Positions 52,570 to 61,848 of a stretch of DNA of 64,000 bases are shown one piece after another; within the stretch, counting starts at the first letter, position 1, and each line of letters opens with the position of its first letter. Location of the stretch: contig CAZVLQ010000002.1 in assembly GCA_964628185.1 (NCBI GenBank), forward strand, positions 62,001 through 126,000, written 5' to 3'. The notes under the pieces are model-generated. The model worked only from the letters and a program-made list of their open reading frames with translations, did no database searches and had not been told where the DNA came from. This stretch comes from CAZVLQ01 sp964628185. GTDB lineage: Bacteria; Pseudomonadota; Zetaproteobacteria; Mariprofundales; Mariprofundaceae. A program made the position numbers and the translations under genes.

Positions 52570-54243
52570 TTATGCAGGCGTAGGAATGAAAGCCTGATCC
52601 ATCTTGCTTAAAATTTCATGAAACTCACGTTCAAACCCAAGCTTGTTGCGGTTGGTCATGCCACCCATGCTGATTTCAACCTTGCCATCGCTTTCCTTCA
52701 GTACAAACCATAATCTGCGATGCGGCATATAAAACATGATGCAAAGACCGATCACGAGCATGGCGCTTCCCACCCAGATGACATTCATGCCGGGGTCCTG
52801 TGTTAACTGCAAGCCGGTATAATACACCTGATCATAATCCTCCAGCATTGGAATGAAAGGCCAGGGAACCCTGGAAAGATTCCGCATCGCCTGCAGCACG
52901 CGAAGACCCGCATCCTGGAAACGGGCGGGACGCTTGTTGCCGAACACATCCTTCAGGGCCGCCTTGAATGCCTCAAGATTGGCCTTGGCGTCATCCGATG
53001 TCTTCTCTTTTTTCAGGCGTTTGCCAAATGCGTGCAGCAGTTGCCATTCCTGCGGGTTGCTGAAATCAAGGCCCAGCGAAAACGGCTGGTAGTCACTGTT
53101 CTCGCCGCTTAGCGACACCATGATCAATGAGCCGACATTTCTGCCCTTCAACTCAAACGGACGCATGAAACTCTTGATTTTCACAGGCTTCAAGCCCGAG
53201 CCGCGCACAATATATTCCACCGCCGGGCCCAGATCCTTAAAGTTCCCTGGCTGACCCGGCTCAGCCATATTCTCAATATTGTAGGGCCGAAAATTGGTGA
53301 TCTCCAGGCTGACGCCGGTTTTTTTGTCACGCCATGTACGATAAACACGGGTATCCACGGTCTGCATGCTGCCATCATCCAGGCGAAACAGTTTCAGCCT
53401 GATCTTTGAGCCGCCATCACCGAAGCTGGACTGATAGATGCGCACACCCTTATACAGCAGGGGTTCGTTAACGATGATATCCTTATGATCGATGACCACC
53501 TTGCCGTGATCAATAATGGAAAGCGTGCTGCGAAATTCCTTGGGCATGCCGGTTGGATAAAAATCAATAAAGAATTTGTCGCAGCGCACGGAAAACGGCA
53601 TTTTCAGACTTTTAATCCGCATATCCTTCAGAAAGCCGATGCTGTTTTCCTGCCCGCCTTCAACGACGTTCATTGATCCGCGAAAGCCGTAATGAACGGA
53701 AATCCAGCCCCCGGCAAGAATAACCAGAATGGCGCCGTGCACAAGGATATAGCCCCACTTGTTCAGGCGCCCCTTGTCCGCCCGGATATAAGTCCGCCCC
53801 TGATCGCTGGCTGATTTCTTTTCCCATCCCGGCAGTTCCCGTTTGATAACGGAGTGTATTTTCGCGCTATCCGCTTTCTTTAGCGTCCAGTGTCTGAGAT
53901 GGTGAAAACGCTGCAGGGACTTGTCCGCGATAATAACCTTCCGCTTGCTCATTTCCCGGATCATGCGCGGAACATTGCGCCACAGACAGACGGCGAGCGA
54001 CAGCATCAGGAATCCCAGCATGGTGAGGAACCAGCCGGTATGATACATGTCAAACAGGCCCAGGGAATGAAACACGGAATACCACAACGGACCGAACTGT
54101 TTGAGATAATCCACCTGTTCCTGATTTTGCAACAACACCGTGCCAATGGCGCTGGCCAGGGCAAGCACCACCAGCAGCACAATGGCCAGGGACATTGAAC
54201 TTAAACGGTCAAACCAGGATTTGAGCCAGGCGGGAATATTCAT
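52570..54243 (-). CDS. resB: Cytochrome c biogenesis protein ResB
   Basis: A 557-residue system II protein, partner of CcsA. TM segments at about 14-34, 65-85 and 150-170; a long periplasmic part (about 175-500) and a last TM helix (VIWVGSAMLVIGLCIMFYMPHRRLW) follow. The family is recognised from LSSMSLAIVLLVVLALASAIGTVL at the start, GWFLTMLGFLMLSLAVCLW, and WGYILVHGAILVILAGGWI. It presumably keeps the apocytochrome cysteines reduced and in position for heme ligation. It forms a two-gene unit with ccsA, and the genome therefore does not rely on system I (Ccm), as far as this window shows. Confidence 0.95.
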   Translation of the reverse strand: MNIPAWLKSWFDRLSSMSLAIVLLVVLALASAIGTVLLQNQEQVDYLKQFGPLWYSVFHSLGLFDMYHTGWFLTMLGFLMLSLAVCLWRNVPRMIREMSKRKVIIADKSLQRFHHLRHWTLKKADSAKIHSVIKRELPGWEKKSASDQGRTYIRADKGRLNKWGYILVHGAILVILAGGWISVHYGFRGSMNVVEGGQENSIGFLKDMRIKSLKMPFSVRCDKFFIDFYPTGMPKEFRSTLSIIDHGKVVIDHKDIIVNEPLLYKGVRIYQSSFGDGGSKIRLKLFRLDDGSMQTVDTRVYRTWRDKKTGVSLEITNFRPYNIENMAEPGQPGNFKDLGPAVEYIVRGSGLKPVKIKSFMRPFELKGRNVGSLIMVSLSGENSDYQPFSLGLDFSNPQEWQLLHAFGKRLKKEKTSDDAKANLEAFKAALKDVFGNKRPARFQDAGLRVLQAMRNLSRVPWPFIPMLEDYDQVYYTGLQLTQDPGMNVIWVGSAMLVIGLCIMFYMPHRRLWFVLKESDGKVEISMGGMTNRNKLGFEREFHEILSKMDQAFIPTPA

Positions 54244-54312
54244 AGGCGCGGCATCCTAGAGCACGACGGCTTGTAAAAAAACAATGATTTCATAAGGTCA
54301 ATAATGAGAGCG

Positions 54313-54858
54313 TCAGCGCAGGGAGCGTAAATGACCGGCCTGCCAGATCATCAGCCGTGATGGCCTGGCGGCAGGCATGGCTGCGGGCATGGCATCCCGT
54401 AAATAACGATGCCAGCGCAGGCGAAGACGGCGTCCCGGCCGCTGAACTTCCCGCCCGCGCCGGTTGAGACTGCTGGAGATGATCAGGCCATTGCTGCGTT
54501 GCGCCAGCTGCCTGCATTCGGCGGCATCATCCACGCGCAGCGCGATATGCCCCTTGCTGTAGCAGGCATCAGGCAGGCCGGGGCGGCCGGGAACGATGAG
54601 GGTAATATTCCCGGGCCAGCATCTCGGGATAACCTTGCGCAGGCCGACGGGAATGTAGCGCATTTGACGGCAGGCCATGTGAACCGACCCGGCCAGCAGC
54701 AAAAATGGCCCGCGCCGCTGTTTGAAACCCTGCATCTTCCGAACGGCCTGTGGCTGCGACGGCAAAGCCGCAACGCCGGGCACGGTGGATGTTCCATGCG
54801 CGATCAGACCGCCGCCCCTCAATCCGCGAGCCAGACGCAGAATGGTGAAGCTACGCAT
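54313..54858 (-). CDS. Divergent Sua5/YciO/YrdC (TsaC-like) protein
   Basis: A 181-residue protein of the threonylcarbamoyl-AMP synthase fold. The core pattern is visible: [27 protein letters not shown] replaces the usual GGxIAYPTETVx[16 protein letters not shown] and IALRV are good matches; and SSSLNRRG stands where STSAN.SG is normal. The changes touch the ATP and threonine loops (PTEAV to GTSTV, SAN to SLN), so activity may be altered. It follows purE by 3 bp on the same strand. It may be a second copy of TsaC; no more canonical tsaC is in the window. Confidence 0.75.
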   Translation of the reverse strand: MRSFTILRLARGLRGGGLIAHGTSTVPGVAALPSQPQAVRKMQGFKQRRGPFLLLAGSVHMACRQMRYIPVGLRKVIPRCWPGNITLIVPGRPGLPDACYSKGHIALRVDDAAECRQLAQRSNGLIISSSLNRRGREVQRPGRRLRLRWHRYLRDAMPAAMPAARPSRLMIWQAGHLRSLR

Positions 54859-54861
54859 GAA

Positions 54862-55335
54862 TCATTCAGGTTCATTTCTCGGCATGGCCTGTGCTGCCCG
54901 GGCATCCTCAAGCTTCCGCGCCAGCGCGGCATCGGACCGGGCCAGTATCTGTACAGCGAGCAATGCGGCATTTTTGGCACCGTTGATCGCCACCGTCGCC
55001 ACGGGCACGCCCGGCGGCATCATTACGGTAGAAAAAAGCGCGTCCTTTCCCTGCAACGGCCCCGCTGAAACCGGCACGCCGATAACCGGCCTGATCGTGT
55101 GCGCTGCCACCATGCCGGCCAGATGCGCCGCCATGCCCGCCGCGCAGACAAACACCTGGCAGCCGGCGGCTTCGGCATTCCTGACGGCCTGAATAGTCGC
55201 ATCCGGCGCGCGGTGGGCGGAACGGATCAGCGTTTTGCAGGATACACCGAAATCATCGAGCACGGCCCCGGCCTTTTCCATCAGCGGCCGGTCGGATTCA
55301 CTGCCCAGTAATATCAATACCTTGATTGCTTTCAT
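54862..55335 (-). CDS. purE: N5-carboxyaminoimidazole ribonucleotide mutase PurE
   Basis: A 157-residue subunit of the octameric enzyme that converts N5-CAIR to CAIR in purine synthesis. [17 protein letters not shown] is the phosphate-binding start (GSxSD); a Trp after SD, common in class I, is missing. [27 protein letters not shown] and PVIGVPV follow, and [17 protein letters not shown] is the C-terminal helix. It lies between purD and the tsaC-like gene. No purK follows in the window, although class I PurE needs one; it may be elsewhere. Confidence 0.94.
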   Translation of the reverse strand: MKAIKVLILLGSESDRPLMEKAGAVLDDFGVSCKTLIRSAHRAPDATIQAVRNAEAAGCQVFVCAAGMAAHLAGMVAAHTIRPVIGVPVSAGPLQGKDALFSTVMMPPGVPVATVAINGAKNAALLAVQILARSDAALARKLEDARAAQAMPRNEPE

Positions 55336-55352
55336 GCCGTGTCCTCCGTGGT

Positions 55353-56633
55353 TTATACGGCTTCTTCCGGTTCCACCGCCCGCCAGCCGATATCACGGCG
55401 GTAAAACCCGCCCGGCCAGTCAAGCCTTTCCAGCGCAGCATAGACATTTCTCTGCGCCCCGGACACATCCGGACCCAGCGCGGTCACACCCAGCACGCGC
55501 CCGCCGGCATTGATGATTTGCCCGTTCTTCTCCGACGTGCCGGCGTGAAAAACGGTCGCACCAGCTGCCTCTACGGCATCGAGGCCCCGGATTGCCTGTC
55601 CCTTTTTATAGGCGCCGGGATAACCGTTGGAGGCGACGACGACGGTAAGCGCGACACGCTCGTCCCATTTCAGCCTCACATCGTCCAGCCGTCTTTCAGC
55701 GGCGGCCAGCAGCACTTCGCCCAGATCGGACCTCAGGCGCAACATCAGAGGCTGGCATTCAGGATCGCCAAAGCGGACATTGAATTCCAGCACCTTCGGG
55801 CCCCCTTCAGTGATCATGACGCCGGCATACAGTGTGCCGATAAATTCGGCACCGCGCCGTTTCAGGGCGGTAATCGTCGGCCGAACGATTTTCTCCAGCA
55901 CTTCTCCGGCCACGGCCGGGGTGACGCACGGGGCCGGTGAGTAGGCGCCCATGCCGCCGGTGTTCGGCCCCTGATCGCCGTCACGCAGGGCCTTGTGATC
56001 CTGGCTCGAGGCCAGCGGCAAAATCGCATCGCCCGAGACAATAAACAGGCAGGACGCCTCTTCCCCCGCCAGGTATTCCTCGATTACCACTTCATGGCCC
56101 GCCGCCCCAAACGTATTGCCCGCCAGCATGCCGCGGGCCGCGCCCACCGCCTCATCCACCGTTTGCGCCACGATCACGCCCTTGCCGGCGGCCAGGCCCG
56201 AGGCCTTGACCACGATCGGCGCGCCCCAGGCGCGAATCGTGCGCTCGGCCGCACCGGCGTCCACATGCACCTTGAAACGGGCGGTGGGCACGCCAGCCTC
56301 ATACATCAGTTGCTTGGCGAACGATTTGCTGCCTTCCAGTTGCGCCGCGGCCTGATCCGGCCCGAACACGGCAACGCCTTCGGCGCGCAGGCGGTCGGCC
56401 AGACCCGCCACCAGTGGTACTTCGGGTCCCACCACGACCAGCCCGGGCTGCTCATGCTCCGTTAAGGCCACAAGGCCATCAACATCGCCCGCCCCGACAT
56501 CCACGCAACGCGCATCCCCGGCAATGCCGGCATTCCCCGGCGCGCACACCACCTCGGAAACCGAAGCCGACCGCTTCAGTTTCCAGCACAGGGCATGCTC
56601 GCGCCCGCCGCCGCCGACCACCAGAACCTTCAT
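55353..56633 (-). CDS. purD: Phosphoribosylamine-glycine ligase PurD
   Basis: A 426-residue ATP-grasp ligase forming GAR, the second step of purine synthesis. [19 protein letters not shown] is the start. [24 protein letters not shown], then ATP-grasp motifs ([19 protein letters not shown] and [17 protein letters not shown]) and [14 protein letters not shown] follow. The ATG is preceded by ACGGAGTAAAAT. The 168 bp upstream, to the mntA stop, holds no gene. In many bacteria purH and purD are adjacent; here the toxin-antitoxin pair separates them. Confidence 0.96.
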   Translation of the reverse strand: MKVLVVGGGGREHALCWKLKRSASVSEVVCAPGNAGIAGDARCVDVGAGDVDGLVALTEHEQPGLVVVGPEVPLVAGLADRLRAEGVAVFGPDQAAAQLEGSKSFAKQLMYEAGVPTARFKVHVDAGAAERTIRAWGAPIVVKASGLAAGKGVIVAQTVDEAVGAARGMLAGNTFGAAGHEVVIEEYLAGEEASCLFIVSGDAILPLASSQDHKALRDGDQGPNTGGMGAYSPAPCVTPAVAGEVLEKIVRPTITALKRRGAEFIGTLYAGVMITEGGPKVLEFNVRFGDPECQPLMLRLRSDLGEVLLAAAERRLDDVRLKWDERVALTVVVASNGYPGAYKKGQAIRGLDAVEAAGATVFHAGTSEKNGQIINAGGRVLGVTALGPDVSGAQRNVYAALERLDWPGGFYRRDIGWRAVEPEEAV

Positions 56634-56801
56634 ATTTTACTCCGTAAATCGTGATAAGACGCAGGTTAACGTGGAGCGGGGTGGAATACTATCCGTCGCT
56701 AATCAAAGTGTGGTTGCGTGAGCAAACGGATAAAAAACTGCTTGATCCACAAGGTTGAGGATTCGCAGGAAAGTGTGTCGAGTTGTTTATCCAGAAACGG
56801 C

Positions 56802-57158
56802 TCAGGCATGGTGCGCTTCACCGTAGCATGCCTTGTTCACCTGCTTCTGTTCCTGCTTTTCATAAAATGTAACGCCAATCCGCTGGATATGCTCAACCAC
56901 ATCGCGGTCGCTGATGGTGTTAAAGATGGACAGGTCTATCGTGTAGGGTAGGAGCAGGTCGTCAATTTCAGCCATGATTTTATGCAATACGTCCAGCGTT
57001 AAATCAGCGCCGCCAAAGAGGGTCAGGTCAATATCCGAGCCATTCCTGTAATTGCCCTTGGCGCGCGAGCCATACAGCACGGCTTTTTCAATCTGAGGGT
57101 ATTTTGCGAACACAGCGCGGATTCGTTCGATGGTGGCTTCATTCAACCCAAACTTCAT
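56802..57158 (-). CDS. mntA: MntA-type minimal nucleotidyltransferase antitoxin
   Basis: A 118-residue minimal nucleotidyltransferase. The GSX10DXD motif is intact: VLYGSRAKGNYRNGSDIDLTL, with Gly30-Ser31 and Asp42/Asp44. The third Asp is in YTIDLSIF (about 75). In the characterised HepT/MntA system the MntA enzyme adds AMP to a Tyr of the HEPN toxin and neutralises it. The start overlaps the toxin stop by 4 bp. The C-terminal basic tail (EKQEQKQVNKA) is not conserved in the family as far as I know. It sits between purD and purH on the same strand. Confidence 0.9.
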   Translation of the reverse strand: MKFGLNEATIERIRAVFAKYPQIEKAVLYGSRAKGNYRNGSDIDLTLFGGADLTLDVLHKIMAEIDDLLLPYTIDLSIFNTISDRDVVEHIQRIGVTFYEKQEQKQVNKACYGEAHHA

Positions 57159-57580
57159 GGCTGCTTTTCCGTTAAAGGCTTCATCGTTTCGAGTAGCCGC
57201 CTGAACTCCGCGTAATAGTCTTTCACGACTGCTTGCACAATGCCACGCGCGACATCACTGTTGTATGTGTGCGTAGTGAGATTGCGGCTGTTTATCATAT
57301 CCATCCAGACTTCACCGTTTTCGATCAGGCCACGTTTAAATGCTTCGCGGGTGCTGTCTTTTGAGCCGTAGAGATTCTGAAGCCCTTGCCTGTCTTCGAG
57401 AAAATCCTTCAGAACATTCCAGGCCAGTTCATGCGTGTACTCGAAGGCCTGAATTGTTCCCTGCTCTTCAAGCTCACTAAGCGGGCGCTGCCGGGAAAGT
57501 TCAACTGCCTTTTCCAACTGGCCAAAGGCCTGGGCAAAGTGCTTATAGCGCTGCACCCAGCGGATATCATGCTCTGTCAT
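57155..57580 (-). CDS. hepT: HepT-like HEPN toxin (HI0074 family nucleotidyltransferase-binding protein)
   Basis: A 141-residue all-helical HEPN protein, HI0074-like. The RX4HXY motif of HepT ribonuclease toxins is intact in INSRNLTTHTYN (Arg99, His104, Tyr106); Tyr106 corresponds to the residue AMPylated by MntA in the described system. FEYTHELAWNVLKDFLEDRQ is the conserved central helix. Its ATG is 44 bp downstream of the purH stop. It comes before mntA and overlaps it by ATGA, the standard toxin-first order. Its RNase activity is inferred from the motif only. Confidence 0.9.
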   Translation of the reverse strand: MTEHDIRWVQRYKHFAQAFGQLEKAVELSRQRPLSELEEQGTIQAFEYTHELAWNVLKDFLEDRQGLQNLYGSKDSTREAFKRGLIENGEVWMDMINSRNLTTHTYNSDVARGIVQAVVKDYYAEFRRLLETMKPLTEKQP

Positions 57581-57624
57581 AGCGCCTCCCCGTTAATGCA
57601 ACTTACCGGGAACCAACCAGAGAC

Positions 57625-59184
57625 TCAATGCCGGAAATGGCGGATGCCGGTGAAGACCATGGCGATGCCGTGTTCGTCGGCAGCAGTAATGACTTCCGCA
57701 TCGCGGATCGAGCCGCCCGGCTGGATCACGGCGGTGGCGCCCGCCTCGGCCAGTGCATCGACGCCGTCGCGAAACGGGAAGAAGGCATCGGAAGCGACCG
57801 CGGAGTCTTTGATGGCCTTGCCGCCATGCCGGGCGGCGATGCGGGTTGAGTTGACGCGATTCATCTGTCCCGCGCCCACGCCCAGGGTCACGCCGTTTTT
57901 GGCGAACACGATAGCATTGGATTTCACGTGCTTGGCCACGGTCCAGGCAAAGAACATATCATCCCATTCCGCCTCGCTCGGCACGCGCCTGGTCACCACC
58001 TTGCAGGCGTCGCGATTCAGGATGTGCGCATCACGATCCTGCACCAGCAGGCCGCCATTAACGCGTTTGAATTCAAGACCGCCGCTGACCGCTTCGGCGG
58101 AAGGCGCAAACATCAGGCGCAGGTTCTTTCTCTCTTTCAATATTGCGCGTGCGGCATCGGAAAAGCCCGGCGCAATCACCACCTCCATGAACGTCTCGGC
58201 AATCAGTTTTGCCGTGGCTTCTTCCAGCGGTCGATTAAAGGCGGCAATGCCACCGAAGGCCGATATGGAGTCGGCCGCGCGGGCGCGCTCGTAGGTTTCG
58301 GCCTGGGCATTTCCGACCGAGACGCCACAGGGGTTGGCATGCTTGACGATCACCACGGCGGATTCAGGGAAGTCGCGCACCAGCGCAAAGGCGGCATCGG
58401 CATCGGCGATATTGTTGTAGGAAATGGCCTTACCTTGCAGCACCTTGCAATCGGCCAGCGACACGCCTGTATCCTCCGGATCGGCATAGAAGGCGCCCTT
58501 CTGATGCGGGTTTTCGCCGTATCTGAGTTCGTCCGCCGTCTTGATGAACTGGCGTGTGAAGATATCGGGGAACAACCGTTTGGAGCCGTCTTCGTTCAGC
58601 GCCGAAAAATGATTGGCGATGGCCCCGTCATAGGCGGCCGAATGCGCGAAGGCTTTGACCGCCAGTGCGCGGCGCTTGCTCTCGTCCAGCGTGCCGGAAT
58701 CCATATTTTCCAGCACTATGTCATAATCGGCGGGATCGACGATAACCGTCACGAATTTGTGATTCTTCGCCGCCGAACGGATCATGCACGGGCCGCCGAT
58801 ATCGATATTTTCGATGGCATTTTCAATAGTGCAATCCGGGTCGGCCACGGCCTCGCGGAATGGGTAGAGATTGACGCACACCAGGTCAATCGGCTCGATG
58901 CCGTGTTTTTGCATCACATCCGTATCGACATCCCGCCGGGCGAGGATGCCGCCGTGCACCTTCGGATGTAGCGTCTTGATGCGGCCGCCCATCATTTCCG
59001 GAAAGCCCGTATAGTCGGCGACATCACGTACCGGAATATCCGCTTCGCGTAACACCCGCGCCGTGCCGCCGGTGGAAAGAATTTCAACACCCTGGCCGGC
59101 GAGCCCCCTGGCAAAAGCCACGATACCGGACTTGTTGGACACGCTGATCAGTGCACGGGTGATTTTTGCTGCTTGGGCGGGCAT
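57625..59184 (-). CDS. purH: Bifunctional AICAR transformylase/IMP cyclohydrolase PurH
   Basis: A 519-residue enzyme for the last two steps of IMP synthesis. The N-terminal cyclohydrolase has [49 protein letters not shown] and the VNLYPF motif. The transformylase half has [26 protein letters not shown], and the C-terminal [30 protein letters not shown]. Start at 59184 is the annotated ATG. It is the first gene of a purH-hepT-mntA-purD-purE-tsaC-like run on the - strand. Confidence 0.97.
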   Translation of the reverse strand: MPAQAAKITRALISVSNKSGIVAFARGLAGQGVEILSTGGTARVLREADIPVRDVADYTGFPEMMGGRIKTLHPKVHGGILARRDVDTDVMQKHGIEPIDLVCVNLYPFREAVADPDCTIENAIENIDIGGPCMIRSAAKNHKFVTVIVDPADYDIVLENMDSGTLDESKRRALAVKAFAHSAAYDGAIANHFSALNEDGSKRLFPDIFTRQFIKTADELRYGENPHQKGAFYADPEDTGVSLADCKVLQGKAISYNNIADADAAFALVRDFPESAVVIVKHANPCGVSVGNAQAETYERARAADSISAFGGIAAFNRPLEEATAKLIAETFMEVVIAPGFSDAARAILKERKNLRLMFAPSAEAVSGGLEFKRVNGGLLVQDRDAHILNRDACKVVTRRVPSEAEWDDMFFAWTVAKHVKSNAIVFAKNGVTLGVGAGQMNRVNSTRIAARHGGKAIKDSAVASDAFFPFRDGVDALAEAGATAVIQPGGSIRDAEVITAADEHGIAMVFTGIRHFRH

Positions 59185-59280
59185 GGTTCAATCTCCAGGG
59201 ATTGTCATCAAAACAGGAAAACGGGAACGCTACGAATTCAGCCCGTGCGCGCAAGCGGCAATCATCTGTCAGGAGGCGGC

Positions 59281-59985
59281 ATGCATATCATGAATCAGGG
59301 GGAGGGCGGAGGCCCGGCAGGCTGCCGGACTCCCCCGTGGATAAGGCTCTCCTGTACATTGTTCACCTGCCTGCTGGTGCCGGTCTACTGGGTCCAGTAC
59401 GGTCCGGCCAATTTCCTGTGGTTTTCGGATATCGCCCTGCTGGGTACGGTGGCGGCCCTTTGGCTGGGAAGCCGCCTGCTTGCGAGCATGATGGCGCTGG
59501 CGGCGCTACTGCCCGAAGCAGGCTGGAACATCGATTTTTTTACCCGGCTCATCCTCGGCGCCGACGCCATGGGAATGGACGGAACCCGATACATGTTCGA
59601 CCCGTCCATTCCCGTCCTGGTGCGGGCATTATCCCTCTTCCACATGTTTCTGCCGGTGCTGCTGTTCTGGCTGGTGCGAAGGCTGGGTTACGATTCGCGC
59701 GCCCTTGCATATCAGACCCTGCTGGCGTGGATCATACTGCCGGCCAGCTATCTTTTTACCGATCCGGCGCACAACATCAATTTCGTGCTGGGTGTTGGCT
59801 CCTCCGCACCCCGGACAGACATGACGGAGCTGGCTTACCTGGTATTGCTGATGCTTATTCTCCCGCTCTGCATCTACCTGCCGACGCATTTTGCGCTGAC
59901 AAGAATCGCCGGCAAAGGAGGAGACGAGGAGCGTGACAATCCCCCTGATCCGGCAAAGCTGGAATCAAAAACTCGCCATGAATGA
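59281..59985 (+). CDS. Uncharacterised inner-membrane protein, six or so TM helices
   Basis: About 234 residues from the ATG at 59281, which has AGGAGG upstream. Hydrophobic helices at about 25-45, 50-70, 72-90, 115-140, 150-175 and 195-220. A charged C-terminal tail follows (about 222-234). LLPEAGWNIDFFTRLILG and DPAHNINFVLGVGS are the most distinctive parts; they contain Asn, His and Asp residues that may lie at a membrane surface. I do not recognise a named family. It is divergent from purH (96 bp) and convergent with leuA. Confidence 0.7.
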   Translation: MHIMNQGEGGGPAGCRTPPWIRLSCTLFTCLLVPVYWVQYGPANFLWFSDIALLGTVAALWLGSRLLASMMALAALLPEAGWNIDFFTRLILGADAMGMDGTRYMFDPSIPVLVRALSLFHMFLPVLLFWLVRRLGYDSRALAYQTLLAWIILPASYLFTDPAHNINFVLGVGSSAPRTDMTELAYLVLLMLILPLCIYLPTHFALTRIAGKGGDEERDNPPDPAKLESKTRHE

Positions 59986-59987
59986 AG

Positions 59988-60022
59988 ATTAAACCCTGAA
60001 AATACAGGATCGTAATCTTCTT
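59988..60022. terminator. Possible bidirectional terminator between the membrane protein gene and leuA
   Basis: AGATTA at about 59990 and TAATCT at about 60013 are complementary, and within them CCTG...CAGG pairs, so a nested imperfect hairpin ends the + strand gene just after its stop. The tail TCTTTCTCTC is partly T-rich. leuA ends on the opposite strand at 60072. The stem is weak. Confidence 0.3.
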
Positions 60023-60071
60023 TCTCTCTGTGCCCTCCGTGGTAAAAAGCAGTGCAAGGTAAAGGACCGGA

Positions 60072-61619
60072 TCATACCCCCGAATACTGGGCATGGAGCT
60101 GCTTTGCGTGCATGTCCGGAAGCTTGTTCAACGCCGCGATCAGCGCCCTGGCCGAGGCCACGACGATATCCGTATCCTTGCCCTGTCCATTGACGATACG
60201 GCCGGCGTCCCGCAGGCGCACCGTCACCTCGCCCTGGGCGTCGGTGCCGGAGGTGATGGCGTTCACCGAATAGAGCAGCAGTTTGCCGTTGGGCTCAACC
60301 AGTGAGTTGATGGCCTTGAAGGCCGCGTCCACCGGACCGTCGCCCTCGCTGGTCGCCTTGTGCAGTTTTCCGTCGATTTCGAGCTCCACGGCGGCCACGG
60401 GCGTATCGGTCGTGCCGGACGCCACATGCAGGCTGGACAGCTTCACGCGCTCGGCTTCGACCTCTTCCGTATGTTCAAGTATGGACATCAGATCTTCATC
60501 AAAGATTTCTTTCTTCTTGTCCGCCAGGGCCTTGAAGCGCTCGAATGCAACATTGATCTGATCCCTGTCCAGTTCGATGCCCAGTTCCGCATAGCGTGAT
60601 TTAAGCGCGGCACGGCCGGAATGCTTGCCCAGCACCATACGATTGGTCGTCCAGCCGACGGATTCCGGCGTCATGATCTCATACGTCCTGTGGTGTTTGA
60701 GAACGCCGTCCTGATGGATGCCCGCTTCATGCGCAAAGGCATTGGCGCCGACAATGGCCTTGTTCGGCTGCACCGGCATGCCGGTGATCTGGGAAACCAG
60801 CCTTGAAATCGGTACGATTCTGGTCGTATCAATGCCGGTTTCGATATCATAACGATCCGCGCGGGTGCGCAGGATCATGACGATCTCTTCCAGCGAGGCA
60901 TTGCCGGCCCGCTCACCCAGGCCATTGATCGTACACTCGACCTGGCGCGCCCCGTTTTCCACCGCCGCCAGCGAATTGGCCACGGACAGGCCCAGGTCGT
61001 TGTGACAGTGCACGGAGAAAATCGCCTGATCGGAATTCGGCACGCGCTCGCGCAGCTCGTGAATACGTCCGCCGAATTCATCCGGCGTCATATAACCCAC
61101 AGTATCGGGAATATTGATGATGCGCGCACCTGCGGCTATGGTCGCCTCGACAATGCGGCACAGGAAATCCATATCGGAGCGGCCGGCGTCCTCGGCCGAA
61201 AATTCCACCTCGGGAGCCAGTGACCGGGACTGCTTCACGGCCTCAACCGCGCGTTCCAGCACCTGCTCAGGCGTCATGCGCAGCTTCGCTTCCATATGAA
61301 TCGGGCTGGTGGCGATAAAGGTATGAATGCGGCCCTTTTCTCCCGCGGGCCTGATCGCCTCGGCGGCACGTTCAATATCCCCGGGATGGGCCCGGGCCAG
61401 GCCGGCAATCGTCGGGCCCCGCACCTTCGAGGCGATACGGTGCACGGCCTCAAAATCTCCCGGCGAGGCGATTGGAAAACCGGCCTCGATAATATCCACG
61501 CCCAGAGCCGCCAGCGCCTGCGCAACACGCAGCTTTTCCTCGAGATTCATTGAACATCCCGGCGACTGCTCGCCATCGCGCAATGTGGTATCAAAGATAT
61601 ATAAACGCTCGGACATCAT
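60072..61619 (-). CDS. leuA: 2-isopropylmalate synthase LeuA
   Basis: First committed enzyme of leucine synthesis: acetyl-CoA plus 2-oxoisovalerate. It is 515 residues. The catalytic TIM-barrel begins [18 protein letters not shown], with [18 protein letters not shown] and the metal ligand His region. [19 protein letters not shown] is the subdomain, and the C-terminal allosteric domain (about 390-510) includes [21 protein letters not shown] for leucine feedback. ATG at 61619 follows AAGGAGTAAA. It is preceded by a leader with an attenuator, so it is controlled by leucyl-tRNA supply in addition to feedback inhibition. Confidence 0.96.
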   Translation of the reverse strand: MMSERLYIFDTTLRDGEQSPGCSMNLEEKLRVAQALAALGVDIIEAGFPIASPGDFEAVHRIASKVRGPTIAGLARAHPGDIERAAEAIRPAGEKGRIHTFIATSPIHMEAKLRMTPEQVLERAVEAVKQSRSLAPEVEFSAEDAGRSDMDFLCRIVEATIAAGARIINIPDTVGYMTPDEFGGRIHELRERVPNSDQAIFSVHCHNDLGLSVANSLAAVENGARQVECTINGLGERAGNASLEEIVMILRTRADRYDIETGIDTTRIVPISRLVSQITGMPVQPNKAIVGANAFAHEAGIHQDGVLKHHRTYEIMTPESVGWTTNRMVLGKHSGRAALKSRYAELGIELDRDQINVAFERFKALADKKKEIFDEDLMSILEHTEEVEAERVKLSSLHVASGTTDTPVAAVELEIDGKLHKATSEGDGPVDAAFKAINSLVEPNGKLLLYSVNAITSGTDAQGEVTVRLRDAGRIVNGQGKDTDIVVASARALIAALNKLPDMHAKQLHAQYSGV

Positions 61620-61671
61620 TTTACTCCTTGTGTTTCCTCACCGTCGAGCCGGTATTTTCCAGCCTGAAACA

Positions 61672-61704
61672 ACACAGACCGCGGGAATTGACCGCGGCCT
61701 GTGT
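61672..61704 (-). terminator. leuA attenuator terminator hairpin
   Basis: On the - strand, ACACAGGCCGCGG and CCGCGGTCTGTGT form a 13-bp stem (one G-U) with a 7-base loop, followed by a moderately T-rich TGTTTC. It lies between the leader peptide and leuA, about 55 bp before the leuA start. The 5' arm GGCCGCGG is exactly complementary to CCGCGGCC inside the leader peptide end, which provides the alternative antiterminator pairing. Confidence 0.8.
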
Positions 61705-61742
61705 GAATCCGGAAAAAAGAATCAGCTCATCATAGGCCGCGG
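61692..61742 (-). promoter_or_regulatory. leuA antiterminator pairing (leader end with terminator 5' arm)
   Basis: CCGCGGCC at 61735-61742 (- strand) pairs perfectly over 8 bp with GGCCGCGG at 61692-61699, which is the 5' arm of the terminator hairpin. When a ribosome stalls at the Leu codons (61754-61765), the 61735-61742 segment is free and can form this antiterminator, so leuA is transcribed. When the ribosome reaches the stop codon (61730-61732), the segment is covered and the terminator forms. Confidence 0.75.
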
Positions 61743-61783
61743 TGATACCCGGATAGCAGCAAAAGCCACCCGCCTGAAAACAT
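61730..61783 (-). CDS. leuL: Leucine leader peptide LeuL (four consecutive Leu codons)
   Basis: A 17-residue leader, MFSGGWLLLLSGYHRGL, 111 bp before leuA. The four Leu codons CTT-TTG-CTG-CTA in a row are the mark of leucine attenuation, as in enterobacterial leuL. The stop TGA overlaps the start of the non-coding spacer. No good Shine-Dalgarno is seen before the ATG at 61783. An in-frame ATG at 61801 would give a 23-residue version, MVFFRH plus the above. The mechanism is inferred from the leader, the Leu run and the paired RNA segments. Confidence 0.82.
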   Translation of the reverse strand: MFSGGWLLLLSGYHRGL

Positions 61784-61807
61784 GTGCCGGAAGAAAACCA
61801 TACACGG

Positions 61808-61836
61808 AGTCAAGCACTCGCGATGCATGCTGTCAA
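61808..61836 (-). promoter_or_regulatory. Possible leuL-leuA promoter
   Basis: TTGACA (61831-61836 on the - strand) lies 17 bp upstream of TTGACT (61808-61813), which matches the -10 consensus at only three of six positions. The predicted start near 61802 would give a short leader before the ATG at 61783. It is the best promoter-like pair in the space between the epimerase gene end and the leader, but it is weak. Confidence 0.35.
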
Positions 61837-61848
61837 TTCATTTAGATA

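Noticed and set aside
59185..59280. A purine riboswitch or PurR operator upstream of purH
   Set aside because: The 96 bp lack the conserved riboswitch core and a recognisable palindromic PurR box.
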